24,294 nt of DNA from Kiritimatiellia bacterium (GTDB lineage Bacteria; Verrucomicrobiota; Kiritimatiellia; RFP12; UBA1067). The position numbers and the translations under genes are program-made. Below are positions 1 to 7,458 of the stretch, one piece after another. Below the pieces are notes generated by a model. That model ran no database searches. It worked only from the letters and a program-made list of their open reading frames with translations, and was not told the origin of the DNA. Positions within the stretch are counted from its first letter, which is position 1, and each line of letters opens with the position of its first letter. The stretch spans positions 1-24,294 of the forward strand of contig JAFYQC010000044.1 of assembly GCA_017547265.1 (NCBI GenBank), written 5' to 3'.

Positions 1-1088
1 CCGCGATTTGGAAGAAGACCTGGAAGGGCGTCGAATACCGTATCAGCTGGATTCCGCTTGGTGGCTATGTCTCCATTCCCGATGTCGACCCCGAGGGCAC
101 AAAGGCGATAGAGGGGGGCGAGGGTAATGGGGAACGTATCCCCCGAGCGAAGCGAGTCGCCGAAGGCGATGCCCTAGCAGGGGTGGGAACGGAGAAACAG
201 ACGATTTCTCCGTGGAAGGAGATAGCTGTAGCTGTTGCCGGTCCTGGCATGAATATCGTCCTTGCCGTCATGCTTGCGTTTCTTCTCGCCGCGATTCCCT
301 CTGTCCGTTTTGGCGAACTCCCGGCCACGATAACCACGGCGAATCCGGGAGGGCCTGCGGAGAAGGCGGGCATCCGCTCCGGTGACACCGTTCTTTCGGT
401 TGCGGGCAAGTCAGTCTCGACCTGGACGGAAATGCAGGTCGAGTTCCAGATAGTTGGTGCGCGCGAGGCAGACGTTGTATTGCGCGACAAGGACGGCGTG
501 GAGCGTACGGTTAAGGTGACGCCTGTGCAGGATCCCGTGACAGGTGCGTATTTCATCGACGCCGTCCACATTGCCAATGAGGCGGTCGCGGCGAGCTGGA
601 TGCCCCACAGGAGCCCGATCAAGCAGCTTGCGTGGGACGCCGGCGCTATTTTCCGCGTCCTCAAAGGGCTTGTGACGCCAAAGGAGATGAAGAACACGGC
701 GAAGGCGCTCGGCGGGCCGCAGATGATCGTCGAGGGGATATACAAGTCCGTGCGCCGCGATTTCTGGGATGGCGTCGGCTTTCTCAGGTTCCTCAACGTC
801 AACCTCGCGGTCTTGAATCTCCTGCCTATACCGGTTCTCGACGGAGGGCTAATCATGTTCGCGCTTTTCGCGCTTGTTTTCCGCAGGCGTGTTCCAGAGA
901 AGGTCGTCTCCACGCTCTCCATGACGTTCATGGTCCTTCTTCTCACTGCGATGGCGATACTGATTTTCCGCGACGCGCAGCGCAGCTGGCGCATCCACAC
1001 CTACAAGCCGACCGCCGAGCAGACGGCTGGAACTAATACGGTTACGACTGTCACGAACACGAATGAGACGGACAACGCGAGCAATTAA
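1..1088 (+). CDS. rseP: Site-2 zinc metalloprotease RseP, 5' end missing
   Basis: Intramembrane metalloprotease that, in the characterised family, cuts anti-sigma factors and leftover signal peptides in the inner membrane. The reading frame is open from base 3, so the gene begins upstream and the HExxH zinc site lies outside the window. Visible parts are the loop motif ISWIPLGGYV, the segment AVAGPGMNIVLA, one PDZ domain (roughly bases 330-540, including NPGGPAEKAGIRSGDTV), and the second metal-site segment NLLPIPVLDGG with the LDG aspartate, followed by a last hydrophobic span. E. coli RseP has two PDZ domains; only one is seen here. The usual His after LDGG is Leu. Between GGYV and AGP there is an unusual Gly/Glu/Arg-rich stretch encoded by small hairpins (bases 129-182). 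It overlaps ispG by 26 bases; dxr-rseP-ispG clusters are common, so dxr may lie upstream. Confidence 0.93.
   Translation, partial: AIWKKTWKGVEYRISWIPLGGYVSIPDVDPEGTKAIEGGEGNGERIPRAKRVAEGDALAGVGTEKQTISPWKEIAVAVAGPGMNIVLAVMLAFLLAAIPSVRFGELPATITTANPGGPAEKAGIRSGDTVLSVAGKSVSTWTEMQVEFQIVGAREADVVLRDKDGVERTVKVTPVQDPVTGAYFIDAVHIANEAVAASWMPHRSPIKQLAWDAGAIFRVLKGLVTPKEMKNTAKALGGPQMIVEGIYKSVRRDFWDGVGFLRFLNVNLAVLNLLPIPVLDGGLIMFALFALVFRRRVPEKVVSTLSMTFMVLLLTAMAILIFRDAQRSWRIHTYKPTAEQTAGTNTVTTVTNTNETDNASN
129..182. repeat. Cluster of three small hairpins inside rseP
   Basis: Three adjacent inverted repeats lie in frame within the coding sequence: GGGGA/TCCCC (129-133 with 139-143), TCGCC/GGCGA (157-161 with 165-169) and CCCT/AGGG (172-175 with 179-182). 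They encode an Arg/Glu/Gly-rich insertion in the variable loop between the GGYV and AGP motifs of RseP. The core GTCGCC..GGCGA followed by CCCTA resembles the longer palindrome in the kdtA-like gene at 8380-8400, so both may belong to one family of protein-tolerated palindromic elements. That relation is inference from a short match. Confidence 0.45.
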
Positions 1089-2133
1089 GGTCGGAACGCT
1101 TGCCATCGGCGGTGGTGCGCCGGTGAGCGTCCAGACCATGGCGAACGCAAGCCCCCATGATGCGGCGGCGCTCGTCGAACAGGTTCGCTCGTGCGCGGCG
1201 CTTGGCTGCGACGTCTTTCGTCTGACTATTCCCGACGTCGAAGCGGCGAAAGTTCTCGGCGAGGTGAAGAAGTCCTCTCCGATTCCGCTCGTCGCCGACA
1301 TCCACTTCGACTACCGCTGCGCGCTCGCCGCCATCGAGGCGGGAACTGACGCGCTTCGCCTGAATCCCGGTAATATCGGCTCGCGCGACAGGGTTCAGGC
1401 GGTCGCCCGCGCGGCAAAGGAGAAAAAGGTTCCTATCCGCATTGGCGTAAACCTCGGCTCTCTCGAGAAGCCGATCCGCGAAGAACTTGATGCGGGGAAG
1501 ATCGACGTTCCCGAAGCGCTTGTGCGTTCGGCGCTCGGACACTTGAAGTTGCTTGAAGACGAGGGTTTCCGCGATGTCGTCATTTCCGCAAAGGCGTCGA
1601 ATGTTCTCGAGACGCTTGCGACCTATCGGCTTCTCGCTGAACGCACAGACTGCCCGCTTCATGTCGGTGTCACCGAGGCGGGAACCCTAATTCCCGGCGC
1701 TGTCAGAAACTCGGTCGCGCTTGGAATCCTTCTTTCCGAAGGAATCGGCGACACGATAAGGGTGTCGCTCACCGCGAAGCCCGAGAAGGAAGTCAGGGTC
1801 GGAATGGAGATCCTTCGCGCGCTTGGCTTAAGGGATCCAGGCCCCGCGATAACGTCGTGCCCGACTTGCGGGCGCACTAAAGTCGACTTGATGCATGTCG
1901 CTTCTCAGGTCGAGATCGCTCTCGAGACGCTCGCGAAGGACGGCGTGAGGCTGCCGCGCGTCGCCGTCATGGGCTGCGCCGTGAACGGCCCCGGTGAAGC
2001 GAAGGGTGCCGATGTCGCGCTTTGCGGTGGAGACGGAGAGTTTCTTCTATATGTCAAGGGCAAGCAAGTTTGCAAAGTGTCCGAGGAAGACGCAGCTGGA
2101 AAGGTGATTGAGTATGCGCTATCTCTACGATAA
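1063..2133 (+). CDS. ispG: 4-hydroxy-3-methylbut-2-en-1-yl diphosphate synthase (IspG/GcpE)
   Basis: Penultimate enzyme of the MEP isoprenoid pathway: a cytoplasmic [4Fe-4S] enzyme that reductively opens MEcPP to HMBPP. The 356-residue protein starts with the family N-terminus (R-x-I-K-V-G then IGGGAPVSVQTM), has the TIM-barrel motifs VADIHFDYR and LRLNPGNIG, and carries the cluster cysteines C266 and C269 in CPTCGR and C304 in GCAVNGPGE, with E312 as the likely fourth ligand. Length and lack of the extra central domain match the short bacterial form. The ATG at 1063 is chosen because the family N-terminus begins right there, although it overlaps rseP by 26 bases. The 3' end overlaps the next gene by 20 bases, so the three genes are probably cotranscribed. 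Isoprenoid output feeds the lipid carriers needed by the neighbouring glycan genes. Confidence 0.97.
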   Translation: MRRTTRAIKVGTLAIGGGAPVSVQTMANASPHDAAALVEQVRSCAALGCDVFRLTIPDVEAAKVLGEVKKSSPIPLVADIHFDYRCALAAIEAGTDALRLNPGNIGSRDRVQAVARAAKEKKVPIRIGVNLGSLEKPIREELDAGKIDVPEALVRSALGHLKLLEDEGFRDVVISAKASNVLETLATYRLLAERTDCPLHVGVTEAGTLIPGAVRNSVALGILLSEGIGDTIRVSLTAKPEKEVRVGMEILRALGLRDPGPAITSCPTCGRTKVDLMHVASQVEIALETLAKDGVRLPRVAVMGCAVNGPGEAKGADVALCGGDGEFLLYVKGKQVCKVSEEDAAGKVIEYALSLR

Positions 2134-3724
2134 CGTCGTGGTTCTCGCGGTGTTCGCGGTACTGGCCGCGTTCGGGTGGCTTTTCGGCGGTACACGTGCC
2201 GAGTATCTCGTGCCGGTCATGCCGTGGCTTACGGCGATTCTTATCGAAGCCATGATATGCTTTCCTCAGCAGCACGACGGCGAGACGTCTTACGAGGCGA
2301 GGGCGAGGGTATGGTCCGCGATGAAGAAAGATCCGCTCGTGTGGACGTCTCTCGTCTTCATGGGGATTCTCATGGTGCCGTTCCTGAATGTGGGGCTCTG
2401 CCCGATTTGCGACTATCCGGCGATAGCGGCGGGAGCCGATCCGAGTCCCACAATACCATTCTTCCCGTTTTGCGTCAACAGAATGGAGCATCTCAATGTT
2501 GTCATGTGGTTTGTGCCCTCGCTTGTGGCCATGATCGCGACGAAGCATTCGATGCTGAAGCACGGTAAGCGCACGCTGCTTTCACTTGTCGTCTGGAACG
2601 GACTTGCGCTCGGCCTAATCGGGGCCATCCAGCAGGTATCGCACGCCAAGGCCCCGCTTTGGTTCGGCGATGACTTCCCAGCTGTCTACTTCTTCTCTAC
2701 GTTCGGCTATCCCAACATGGCCGGCGACTACTTCACAACGCTATTTGCGCTTTCCTTCGGCCTGTGGCGCTGGCATCTTGACGACATGCGTCGCAAGGAA
2801 TCGGAAATTAACGCAGCCATTGCGCATTCATCTGAAATGAAGGCTGAGGTCGAAGGGGCCGCGACGGTGAAGGCGCCCAGCTCGGCCAGCCATTCGCACC
2901 ATCACCATCGCCACGGTCAAGGCGCCAAGAAGACGATCCCGTTTTGGAAAAAGCATTACTATCTGATTCCCACGACGATTTTCTTCTTCTGCGCCTTGGA
3001 CACGCTTTCCAGGGCTTCGATAATGCTTGTTACGGGGCTTGCCGTTCTGTTCTTCCTGCACACTTTCATGTGCCTCTTTTCAAAGATGAAGAAGGCTCAG
3101 CGAGTCAAGGCGACGGTATTCAGCGCCGTGGCTCTGACGCTTATTTCGTTTTGTGCCGTCACCTTCATGCCGTCTGACATCCAGAAGGAAGTCGATACAC
3201 TCAATACGACGGCGGTTCTTGATCGCGTAACGGGGAAGGGCCAGTACCATGTCCGTGTCGCCACGGAGATATGGAAAGGACATCCTCTCTTCGGCGTAGG
3301 TGGCTGGGGATATAAGCACTACTGCCTTCAGTACATGACTGACAAGGAGTTGCGCCAGGTGCAGATTGTTGGTGGCGCCAATGTGCACAACGACTATCTC
3401 CAGTTCCTCGCAGAGCACGGCGTAGTCGGCTTCGGCTTGCTCATTGCAATTATACTGATGATTGTGTGGCCCATAGGCAAAGTATGGAAGGATCTCATCA
3501 GTGCCTACCGCTTTACGCCGCCGAAGGAGCAGCCTCCGCAGCCAATACAGATATTCGTAGTGCCCGCTCCTGTGTTCTGCATTGTGATGGCGGCCGTCGC
3601 AACGCTGATCCATGCTTTTGGCGACTGCGTGCTAAGGTCCCCTGCGATACTATCGCTCTTCATCGTGTCACTCGCGACAATCGACGGTTTCCTCCCGAAG
3701 ATCAAGAAGCACGGACGACATTGA
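2114..3724 (+). CDS. O-antigen ligase/polymerase-family membrane protein (WaaL/Wzy/PglL-like)
   Basis: Polytopic inner-membrane protein of about 536 residues. Hydrophobic segments span the whole length, and the late extracytoplasmic region DRVTGKGQYHVRVATEIW, GHPLFGVGGWGYK and HNDYLQFLAEHGVVGFG matches the Wzy_C/O-antigen ligase signature (Arg and His residues implicated in transfer). FSTFGYPNMAGDYF resembles the family GxPN motif. Members move or polymerise undecaprenyl-linked glycans in the periplasm; the sequence alone does not separate a WaaL ligase, a Wzy polymerase or a PglL-type protein glycosylating enzyme. The ATG at 2114 is preferred over the TTG at 2108 because GGAAAGG sits about nine bases upstream. 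A hydrophilic loop near residues 240-275 holds a histidine cluster. It overlaps ispG by 20 bases. Confidence 0.85.
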   Translation: MRYLYDNVVVLAVFAVLAAFGWLFGGTRAEYLVPVMPWLTAILIEAMICFPQQHDGETSYEARARVWSAMKKDPLVWTSLVFMGILMVPFLNVGLCPICDYPAIAAGADPSPTIPFFPFCVNRMEHLNVVMWFVPSLVAMIATKHSMLKHGKRTLLSLVVWNGLALGLIGAIQQVSHAKAPLWFGDDFPAVYFFSTFGYPNMAGDYFTTLFALSFGLWRWHLDDMRRKESEINAAIAHSSEMKAEVEGAATVKAPSSASHSHHHHRHGQGAKKTIPFWKKHYYLIPTTIFFFCALDTLSRASIMLVTGLAVLFFLHTFMCLFSKMKKAQRVKATVFSAVALTLISFCAVTFMPSDIQKEVDTLNTTAVLDRVTGKGQYHVRVATEIWKGHPLFGVGGWGYKHYCLQYMTDKELRQVQIVGGANVHNDYLQFLAEHGVVGFGLLIAIILMIVWPIGKVWKDLISAYRFTPPKEQPPQPIQIFVVPAPVFCIVMAAVATLIHAFGDCVLRSPAILSLFIVSLATIDGFLPKIKKHGRH

Positions 3725-3732
3725 CAGTCAGG

Positions 3733-3790
3733 ATTCTCAATTCGCAACCCTTAACTCACAAACTCTTAACTCACAACTTTTAACTTTGTT
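3733..3790. repeat. Degenerate 15-bp tandem repeat upstream of dapL
   Basis: The 69-base gap before dapL is almost filled by a low-complexity array. Units TTAACTCACAAACTC (3751-3765) and TTAACTCACAACTTT (3766-3780) are followed by a partial TTAACTTTG at about 3780-3788, and the preceding bases contain related TTCTCAA and TTCGCAACCC. It occupies the place where a dapL leader and ribosome binding site would be expected; no clear Shine-Dalgarno sequence is visible there. Confidence 0.7.
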
Positions 3791-3793
3791 CAT

Positions 3794-5017
3794 ATGCTCC
3801 ACGTAAACGAAAACTACTCGAAGATACAGGCAAGCTACCTCTTCACCGAAATCGCCCATCGCGTCTCTGCGCACCAGGCGGCAAACCCCGACGCGAAGAT
3901 AATCCGTCTTGGCATAGGCGACGTCACCGAGCCGCTTTGCGACGCTGTCGTAAAGGCGATGCACAAGGCAGTCGACGACGAGGCGACGCGTAAGGACTTC
4001 CACGGCTACGGCCCGGAGCAGGGCTACGCGTTTCTCCGCGAGAAGGCGGCGAAGATCGACTTTCAGGACCGCGGCATAGACATTGCTGCCGACGAGATAT
4101 TCATTTCCGACGGCGCGAAGTGCGACTGTGGCAACATACAGGAGCTTTTCGGGCACGATGTCAAGATTGCGGTCGGCGATCCTGTATATCCCGTCTACGT
4201 AGACACGAATGTGATGGCCGGCCGTACCGGTGCTAACGACGGCGGGCGGTATGCGGGGCTCGTCTACTTGACGTGCGACGCGTCAAACGGCTTTGTGCCT
4301 GGCCCTGAATCGGCTGATGGTGCCGACATCGTATACCTCTGCTATCCGAACAACCCGACTGGTGCTGTCGCCACGAAGGAACAGCTCCAGAAGTGGGTCG
4401 ACTGGGCGAATGCGAACAAGTCGCTCATCCTCTTCGACGCCGCCTACGAGGCGTTCATAAGGACTCCCGGGAGTCCCCATTCCATCTACGAGTGCGCTGG
4501 AGCACGCAGTTGTGCGATCGAGTTCCGCAGCTACTCGAAGACTGCTGGCTTCACCGGAGTCCGCTGCGGCTACACGGTAGTTCCGAAGGGCCTTGTCGCG
4601 TATGCAAATGACGGCTCGCCCGTCGAGCTGAGGCCGATGTGGACGCGTCGCCAGACTACGAAGTTCAATGGCGCGAGCTACATTACCCAGCGCGGCGCGG
4701 AGGCGATCTACTCTCCTGAGGGCCAGGCGCAGACAATGGCAACGATAGACTTCTACCTTGAAAACGGACGGCTTATGAAGGAGGCGCTTTCGGCTCTCGG
4801 CTACGAAGTGACCGGTGGCGGAAACTCGCCGTATCTCTGGGTCAATGTGAAGGGCGACAGTTGGGAGTTTTTCGACAAGCTTCTTAAAAAGGCAAATGTC
4901 GTCACGACCCCTGGCGCCGGCTTCGGCAGGGCTGGCGAGGGATACATAAGGATTTCGTCGTTCAATTCGCGCGAGAACGTCCTCGAGGCGGTCGAGCGTC
5001 TAAAGAATGTTCTTTGA
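3794..5017 (+). CDS. dapL: LL-diaminopimelate aminotransferase
   Basis: PLP enzyme that converts tetrahydrodipicolinate directly to LL-diaminopimelate using glutamate, the one-step route to lysine and meso-DAP for peptidoglycan. The 407-residue protein has the diagnostic N-terminus ([17 protein letters not shown], then [11 protein letters not shown]), the substrate-specific [15 protein letters not shown] with N187, FDAAYEAFI with D215, and the Schiff-base lysine K249 in [10 protein letters not shown]. The C-terminal [20 protein letters not shown] fits the carboxylate-binding arginine region. Length is standard. The start is the ATG at 3794, because the family N-terminus begins there; no Shine-Dalgarno is obvious and the upstream gap is repetitive. 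The DapL pathway is typical of plants, Chlamydiae, Verrucomicrobia/Lentisphaerae relatives and some other bacteria, which supports a PVC origin. A lipoprotein gene follows after 13 bases. Confidence 0.97.
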   Translation: MLHVNENYSKIQASYLFTEIAHRVSAHQAANPDAKIIRLGIGDVTEPLCDAVVKAMHKAVDDEATRKDFHGYGPEQGYAFLREKAAKIDFQDRGIDIAADEIFISDGAKCDCGNIQELFGHDVKIAVGDPVYPVYVDTNVMAGRTGANDGGRYAGLVYLTCDASNGFVPGPESADGADIVYLCYPNNPTGAVATKEQLQKWVDWANANKSLILFDAAYEAFIRTPGSPHSIYECAGARSCAIEFRSYSKTAGFTGVRCGYTVVPKGLVAYANDGSPVELRPMWTRRQTTKFNGASYITQRGAEAIYSPEGQAQTMATIDFYLENGRLMKEALSALGYEVTGGGNSPYLWVNVKGDSWEFFDKLLKKANVVTTPGAGFGRAGEGYIRISSFNSRENVLEAVERLKNVL

Positions 5018-5030
5018 AAGGAGAAACAAA

Positions 5031-6212
5031 ATGAAGAAACTGATGATCGTTGCCGCTGCTGCGGCGCTTTTCGCTGGATGCCAGAAGGAAGCCGAGAGGT
5101 TCGGCTACAAAGGTGTCGATCTTGCGGATGATGACTTGATGTTCTTTACGACGGGTCCGACCGTCACAAACTGGGTCCCCGCTCGAGTCTTGAGCGTGTG
5201 CGAGGAATACCAGATGAGCCCCGACGAGACAGCTCTTTTAGCGGCAGCAGGCGTAATCACTCCCGGTGAGCCACTCGAGAAGGTGCCTGAGGGCTATGCA
5301 AAGGACTCTGATGAGCCGTGGTTTGCCACGTGGAAGAAAGAAGCCGAGAACCTTGGCCGTAAGGGCGTGAACGGCTTCATCTCGCACTGGAATGAGGACA
5401 AGAACGTCTGGGAGACGAGCGAGACGTATTTCTCCTCCTACTATCCCGACGAGGCCGGCGCACTCGCAGCTCTTGCCGAGACGCGCGAAATCATTGGCAG
5501 CAAGTTCTCTCCGAAGAAGTTCTACGACTTCGACAAGTGCTGGGTTGCCGAGTATCTTCGACTTCGCGTCATGTGCATTGTCGGCCAGAAGCCCGACGGG
5601 ACATGGTCGTGCATGCTCGACATAAACGACAAGTGCCGCCCTGGCTGTGGACAGTGGGAGCCCATCGAAGCTCAGGCAGAACGTCTTGCAGAGTACAAGT
5701 ACCGCAAGGCGCTTGCTGCATGGAAGGCGGAGAGGTCCAAGGTTCTCGCGGATAACCATGCGGCGGTCGAGAAGATTCGTGCAGAAAAGGGCCTTGCGCT
5801 CCTCGGGGAAGGAGCTCGTGAATTCGACGGCGAGGATGGTCGCAAGGCGTATATTCGCGTAGGCACTTGCGATGCCGCGACTGTGACAAACAGGGTCGAC
5901 TTCTGGAAGGAGAAGGCTGCCGTCCTCGCGGCTGCGACGGGCGTTGTCTTCGAAGGCGAGCCGATAAGCGAGGAAGATCCTTCTGGCTATGTCGTCTTGA
6001 GTGGATTGGCGGCTAACGACATATACGACGTGCGGCTTGATATGGCGTTTCCGCCCGTGCCCGCGGCAGCGGAGGGAGAGGCGAAGCTGGAAGGCGAGAA
6101 AACCGAGGAGGAGCCTGCGCCGAAGCCCCCGGTTGAATGGCGCGAGCTCTGCATCGAGAAGTTGCAGGCTGGCTTCGCGATTCCTCCGCGTCCGCAGCCG
6201 CCGACGCGGTGA
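5031..6212 (+). CDS. Predicted lipoprotein of unknown function
   Basis: I do not recognise this family. The protein has about 393 residues with an N-terminal lipoprotein signal: two lysines, a run of Ala/Val/Leu and lipobox L-F-A-G-C with C17 as the lipidated residue. The body is hydrophilic and rich in Trp, Tyr and Glu, with a helical, charge-rich stretch near residues 215-265 (possible coiled coil) and a Glu/Pro-rich linker near 345-370 ending in PPRPQPPTR, suggesting an extended envelope-facing tail. Two segments share a loose pattern (a TALLAAAGV..GEP stretch near 70-85 and a VLAAATGVVFEGEP stretch near 300-315), so it may contain a divergent internal duplication. The ATG at 5031 is chosen over an upstream in-frame ATG at 5007 because AAAGGAGAAA precedes it and it starts the signal peptide. 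It follows dapL by 13 bases and converges directly on the next gene. Confidence 0.8.
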   Translation: MKKLMIVAAAAALFAGCQKEAERFGYKGVDLADDDLMFFTTGPTVTNWVPARVLSVCEEYQMSPDETALLAAAGVITPGEPLEKVPEGYAKDSDEPWFATWKKEAENLGRKGVNGFISHWNEDKNVWETSETYFSSYYPDEAGALAALAETREIIGSKFSPKKFYDFDKCWVAEYLRLRVMCIVGQKPDGTWSCMLDINDKCRPGCGQWEPIEAQAERLAEYKYRKALAAWKAERSKVLADNHAAVEKIRAEKGLALLGEGAREFDGEDGRKAYIRVGTCDAATVTNRVDFWKEKAAVLAAATGVVFEGEPISEEDPSGYVVLSGLAANDIYDVRLDMAFPPVPAAAEGEAKLEGEKTEEEPAPKPPVEWRELCIEKLQAGFAIPPRPQPPTR

Positions 6213-6779
6213 TCAGCCGAGGAATTCGTCCATTGTGTCTGAGCCGGGATGGTTTATGCCGTCCCGGCTCGCCGTTTTGAAGACGGTAAGGAAAAGGATC
6301 TTGAGGTCGAGGAGAAGCGAGCGGTTGTCGACATACCAGACGTCGAGACGGAACTTCTCCTCCCACGAAAGGGCATTGCGGCCGTTCACTTGCGCCCAGC
6401 CGGTGATGCCGGGCCTGACCTCGTGGCGGCGCGCTTGCTCGGGCGAATAGCGCGGAAGATATCTCGAAGGGAGAGGGCGCGGACCGACGAGGGCCATCTT
6501 GCCAGAAAGGACGTGCAGAAGCTGCGGTAGCTCGTCTAAAGAAGTTGCGCGCAAGAACCGCCCGAGCCGCGTAAGACGTTCGGCGTCCGTGCCCTCGCCG
6601 CTGCGCATCGTCCGGAACTTGAGCATTGTAAAGACGCGTCCGCCTTTGCCTGCGCGCTCCTGCCTGAAGAGGACTGGACGGCCGTTAAAGGCCAGAATTG
6701 CGACTGCGACAAGCGCGGCAATTGGGACCCACAGCGGAGCGGCGACAATAACGGCAAAAGATTCAATGACTCTTTTCAC
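6213..6779 (-). CDS. Initiating phosphoglycosyl transferase (PglC/bacterial sugar transferase family)
   Basis: Small monotopic phosphoglycosyl transferase that puts a sugar-1-phosphate on undecaprenyl phosphate at the cytoplasmic face, the first step of glycan assembly. The 188-residue protein has an N-terminal re-entrant hydrophobic helix (residues about 6-30), VLFRQERAG, KFRTM, the catalytic Asp-Glu pair D82-E83 in SLDELPQL, LVGPRPL and PGITGWAQVNGRN. Size matches PglC rather than the large WbaP/WcaJ type that carries extra N-terminal helices. The GTG at 6779 is chosen because the membrane helix follows it, and a TATAAT box six bases upstream would start transcription close to this codon, implying a leaderless message. 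It is divergent from a PglD-like acyltransferase. The exact sugar is not determined. Its 3' end abuts the stop of the convergent lipoprotein gene. Confidence 0.92.
   Translation of the reverse strand: MKRVIESFAVIVAAPLWVPIAALVAVAILAFNGRPVLFRQERAGKGGRVFTMLKFRTMRSGEGTDAERLTRLGRFLRATSLDELPQLLHVLSGKMALVGPRPLPSRYLPRYSPEQARRHEVRPGITGWAQVNGRNALSWEEKFRLDVWYVDNRSLLLDLKILFLTVFKTASRDGINHPGSDTMDEFLG
6241..6270 (+). terminator. Possible terminator hairpin inside the 3' end of the convergent gene
   Basis: GAGCCGGGATGG and CCGTCCCGGCTC form a 12-bp stem with one T-G pair around the loop TTTATG, followed by GCCGTTTTG on the + strand. It begins 28 bases after the stop codon of the + strand lipoprotein gene, so it could terminate that operon while lying within codons 171-180 of the sugar transferase. 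The T-run is short and offset, so the hairpin is clear but termination is inference. Confidence 0.5.
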
Positions 6780-6785
6780 GGCACT

Positions 6786-6791
6786 ATTATA
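6786..6791 (-). promoter_or_regulatory. -10 box for the sugar transferase gene
   Basis: On the - strand the bases read TATAAT, and only six bases separate the box from the GTG start codon at 6779. Normal promoter geometry puts the transcription start at or next to the GTG. It lies back to back with the + strand -10 box at 6803-6808. No strong -35 was found. Confidence 0.6.
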
Positions 6792-6799
6792 GCAAATTA

Positions 6800-6808
6800 T
6801 GGTATAAT
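6800..6808 (+). promoter_or_regulatory. Extended -10 promoter for the acyltransferase-kdtA operon
   Basis: TGGTATAAT is an extended -10 element. Transcription would begin near 6815, leaving a short leader with AAGGAG seven bases before the ATG at 6833. The same nine-base element recurs before gspG, the glycosidase and (on the - strand) the dehydrogenase. Confidence 0.7.
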
Positions 6809-6832
6809 TTACGCACAGCAAGGAGAATTCCC

Positions 6833-7444
6833 ATGAGAGACCTTTTTATAGTAGGAGCTGGCGGCTTTGGCCGCGAAGCAATCTGGACAGTCGAGCGCAT
6901 CAACGCGCTTTCGCAGCAGCCGCAGTGGAATATCATCGGCTACGCCGACGATGACCCTAAGTGGAAGAAGGGCGATAACTTCGAGGGATTTCCGATCCTC
7001 GGGACTCTTGAGGAGGCGTCGCGCGACTATCCTGGCGCGTCCGTCTTCATCGCCGTCGGAAAGAACTCCAAGCGCGCCGACATTGCGAAGCGTCTGTGCG
7101 GGCATGACTTCCCAGCGATCATCGACCCGAAGGCGCAGATTTCCCCGACGACCGACTTCCTAGAAGGCGCGTTCATTGCTGCCGGTGCAGTCGTGCAGGT
7201 AGGCGCGGAGCTCGGCCGCTTCGTAATAGTAGGCGCGAATGCCGTAGTCTGCCACGATGCGCATCTTGGAGACTTCGTCAACATGGGCCCAGGCACCGTC
7301 GTCGCCTCGGGCGTAAAGGTCGAGGACAACGTTTCCTTCTTCGCCAACTCCTCGACCATGCCGTGGATTACAATCGGCACCGGTTCGGTCATTAACTGCG
7401 GCAAGGGTGTCAAGGAAAGCATCCCAGCGAACACCGAGGTCTGA
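6833..7444 (+). CDS. NeuD/PglD-family sugar O/N-acyltransferase
   Basis: Cytoplasmic acetyl-CoA-dependent acyltransferase with an N-terminal Rossmann-like nucleotide-sugar domain (FIVGAGGFGREAIW, residues 5-18) and a C-terminal left-handed beta helix of hexapeptide repeats (about 95-203). The likely catalytic histidine is H141 in CHDAHLGDFVNMGPG, matching the HDxxIGD site of PglD and NeuD. Total length of 203 residues is typical. Family members acetylate UDP-4-amino-sugars (bacillosamine route) or sialic-acid-type sugars; the divergent PglC-like transferase makes a bacillosamine-type initiating sugar plausible but unproven, because the matching dehydratase and aminotransferase genes are absent here. 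The start has a strong AAGGAG site and its own TGGTATAAT promoter. The kdtA-like gene begins 14 bases after the stop. Confidence 0.9.
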   Translation: MRDLFIVGAGGFGREAIWTVERINALSQQPQWNIIGYADDDPKWKKGDNFEGFPILGTLEEASRDYPGASVFIAVGKNSKRADIAKRLCGHDFPAIIDPKAQISPTTDFLEGAFIAAGAVVQVGAELGRFVIVGANAVVCHDAHLGDFVNMGPGTVVASGVKVEDNVSFFANSSTMPWITIGTGSVINCGKGVKESIPANTEV

Positions 7445-7458
7445 AGGCGGCGCGAGGC

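Noticed and set aside
3733..3790. CRISPR-like array before dapL
   Set aside because: Units are contiguous and degenerate with no unique spacers and no cas genes nearby.
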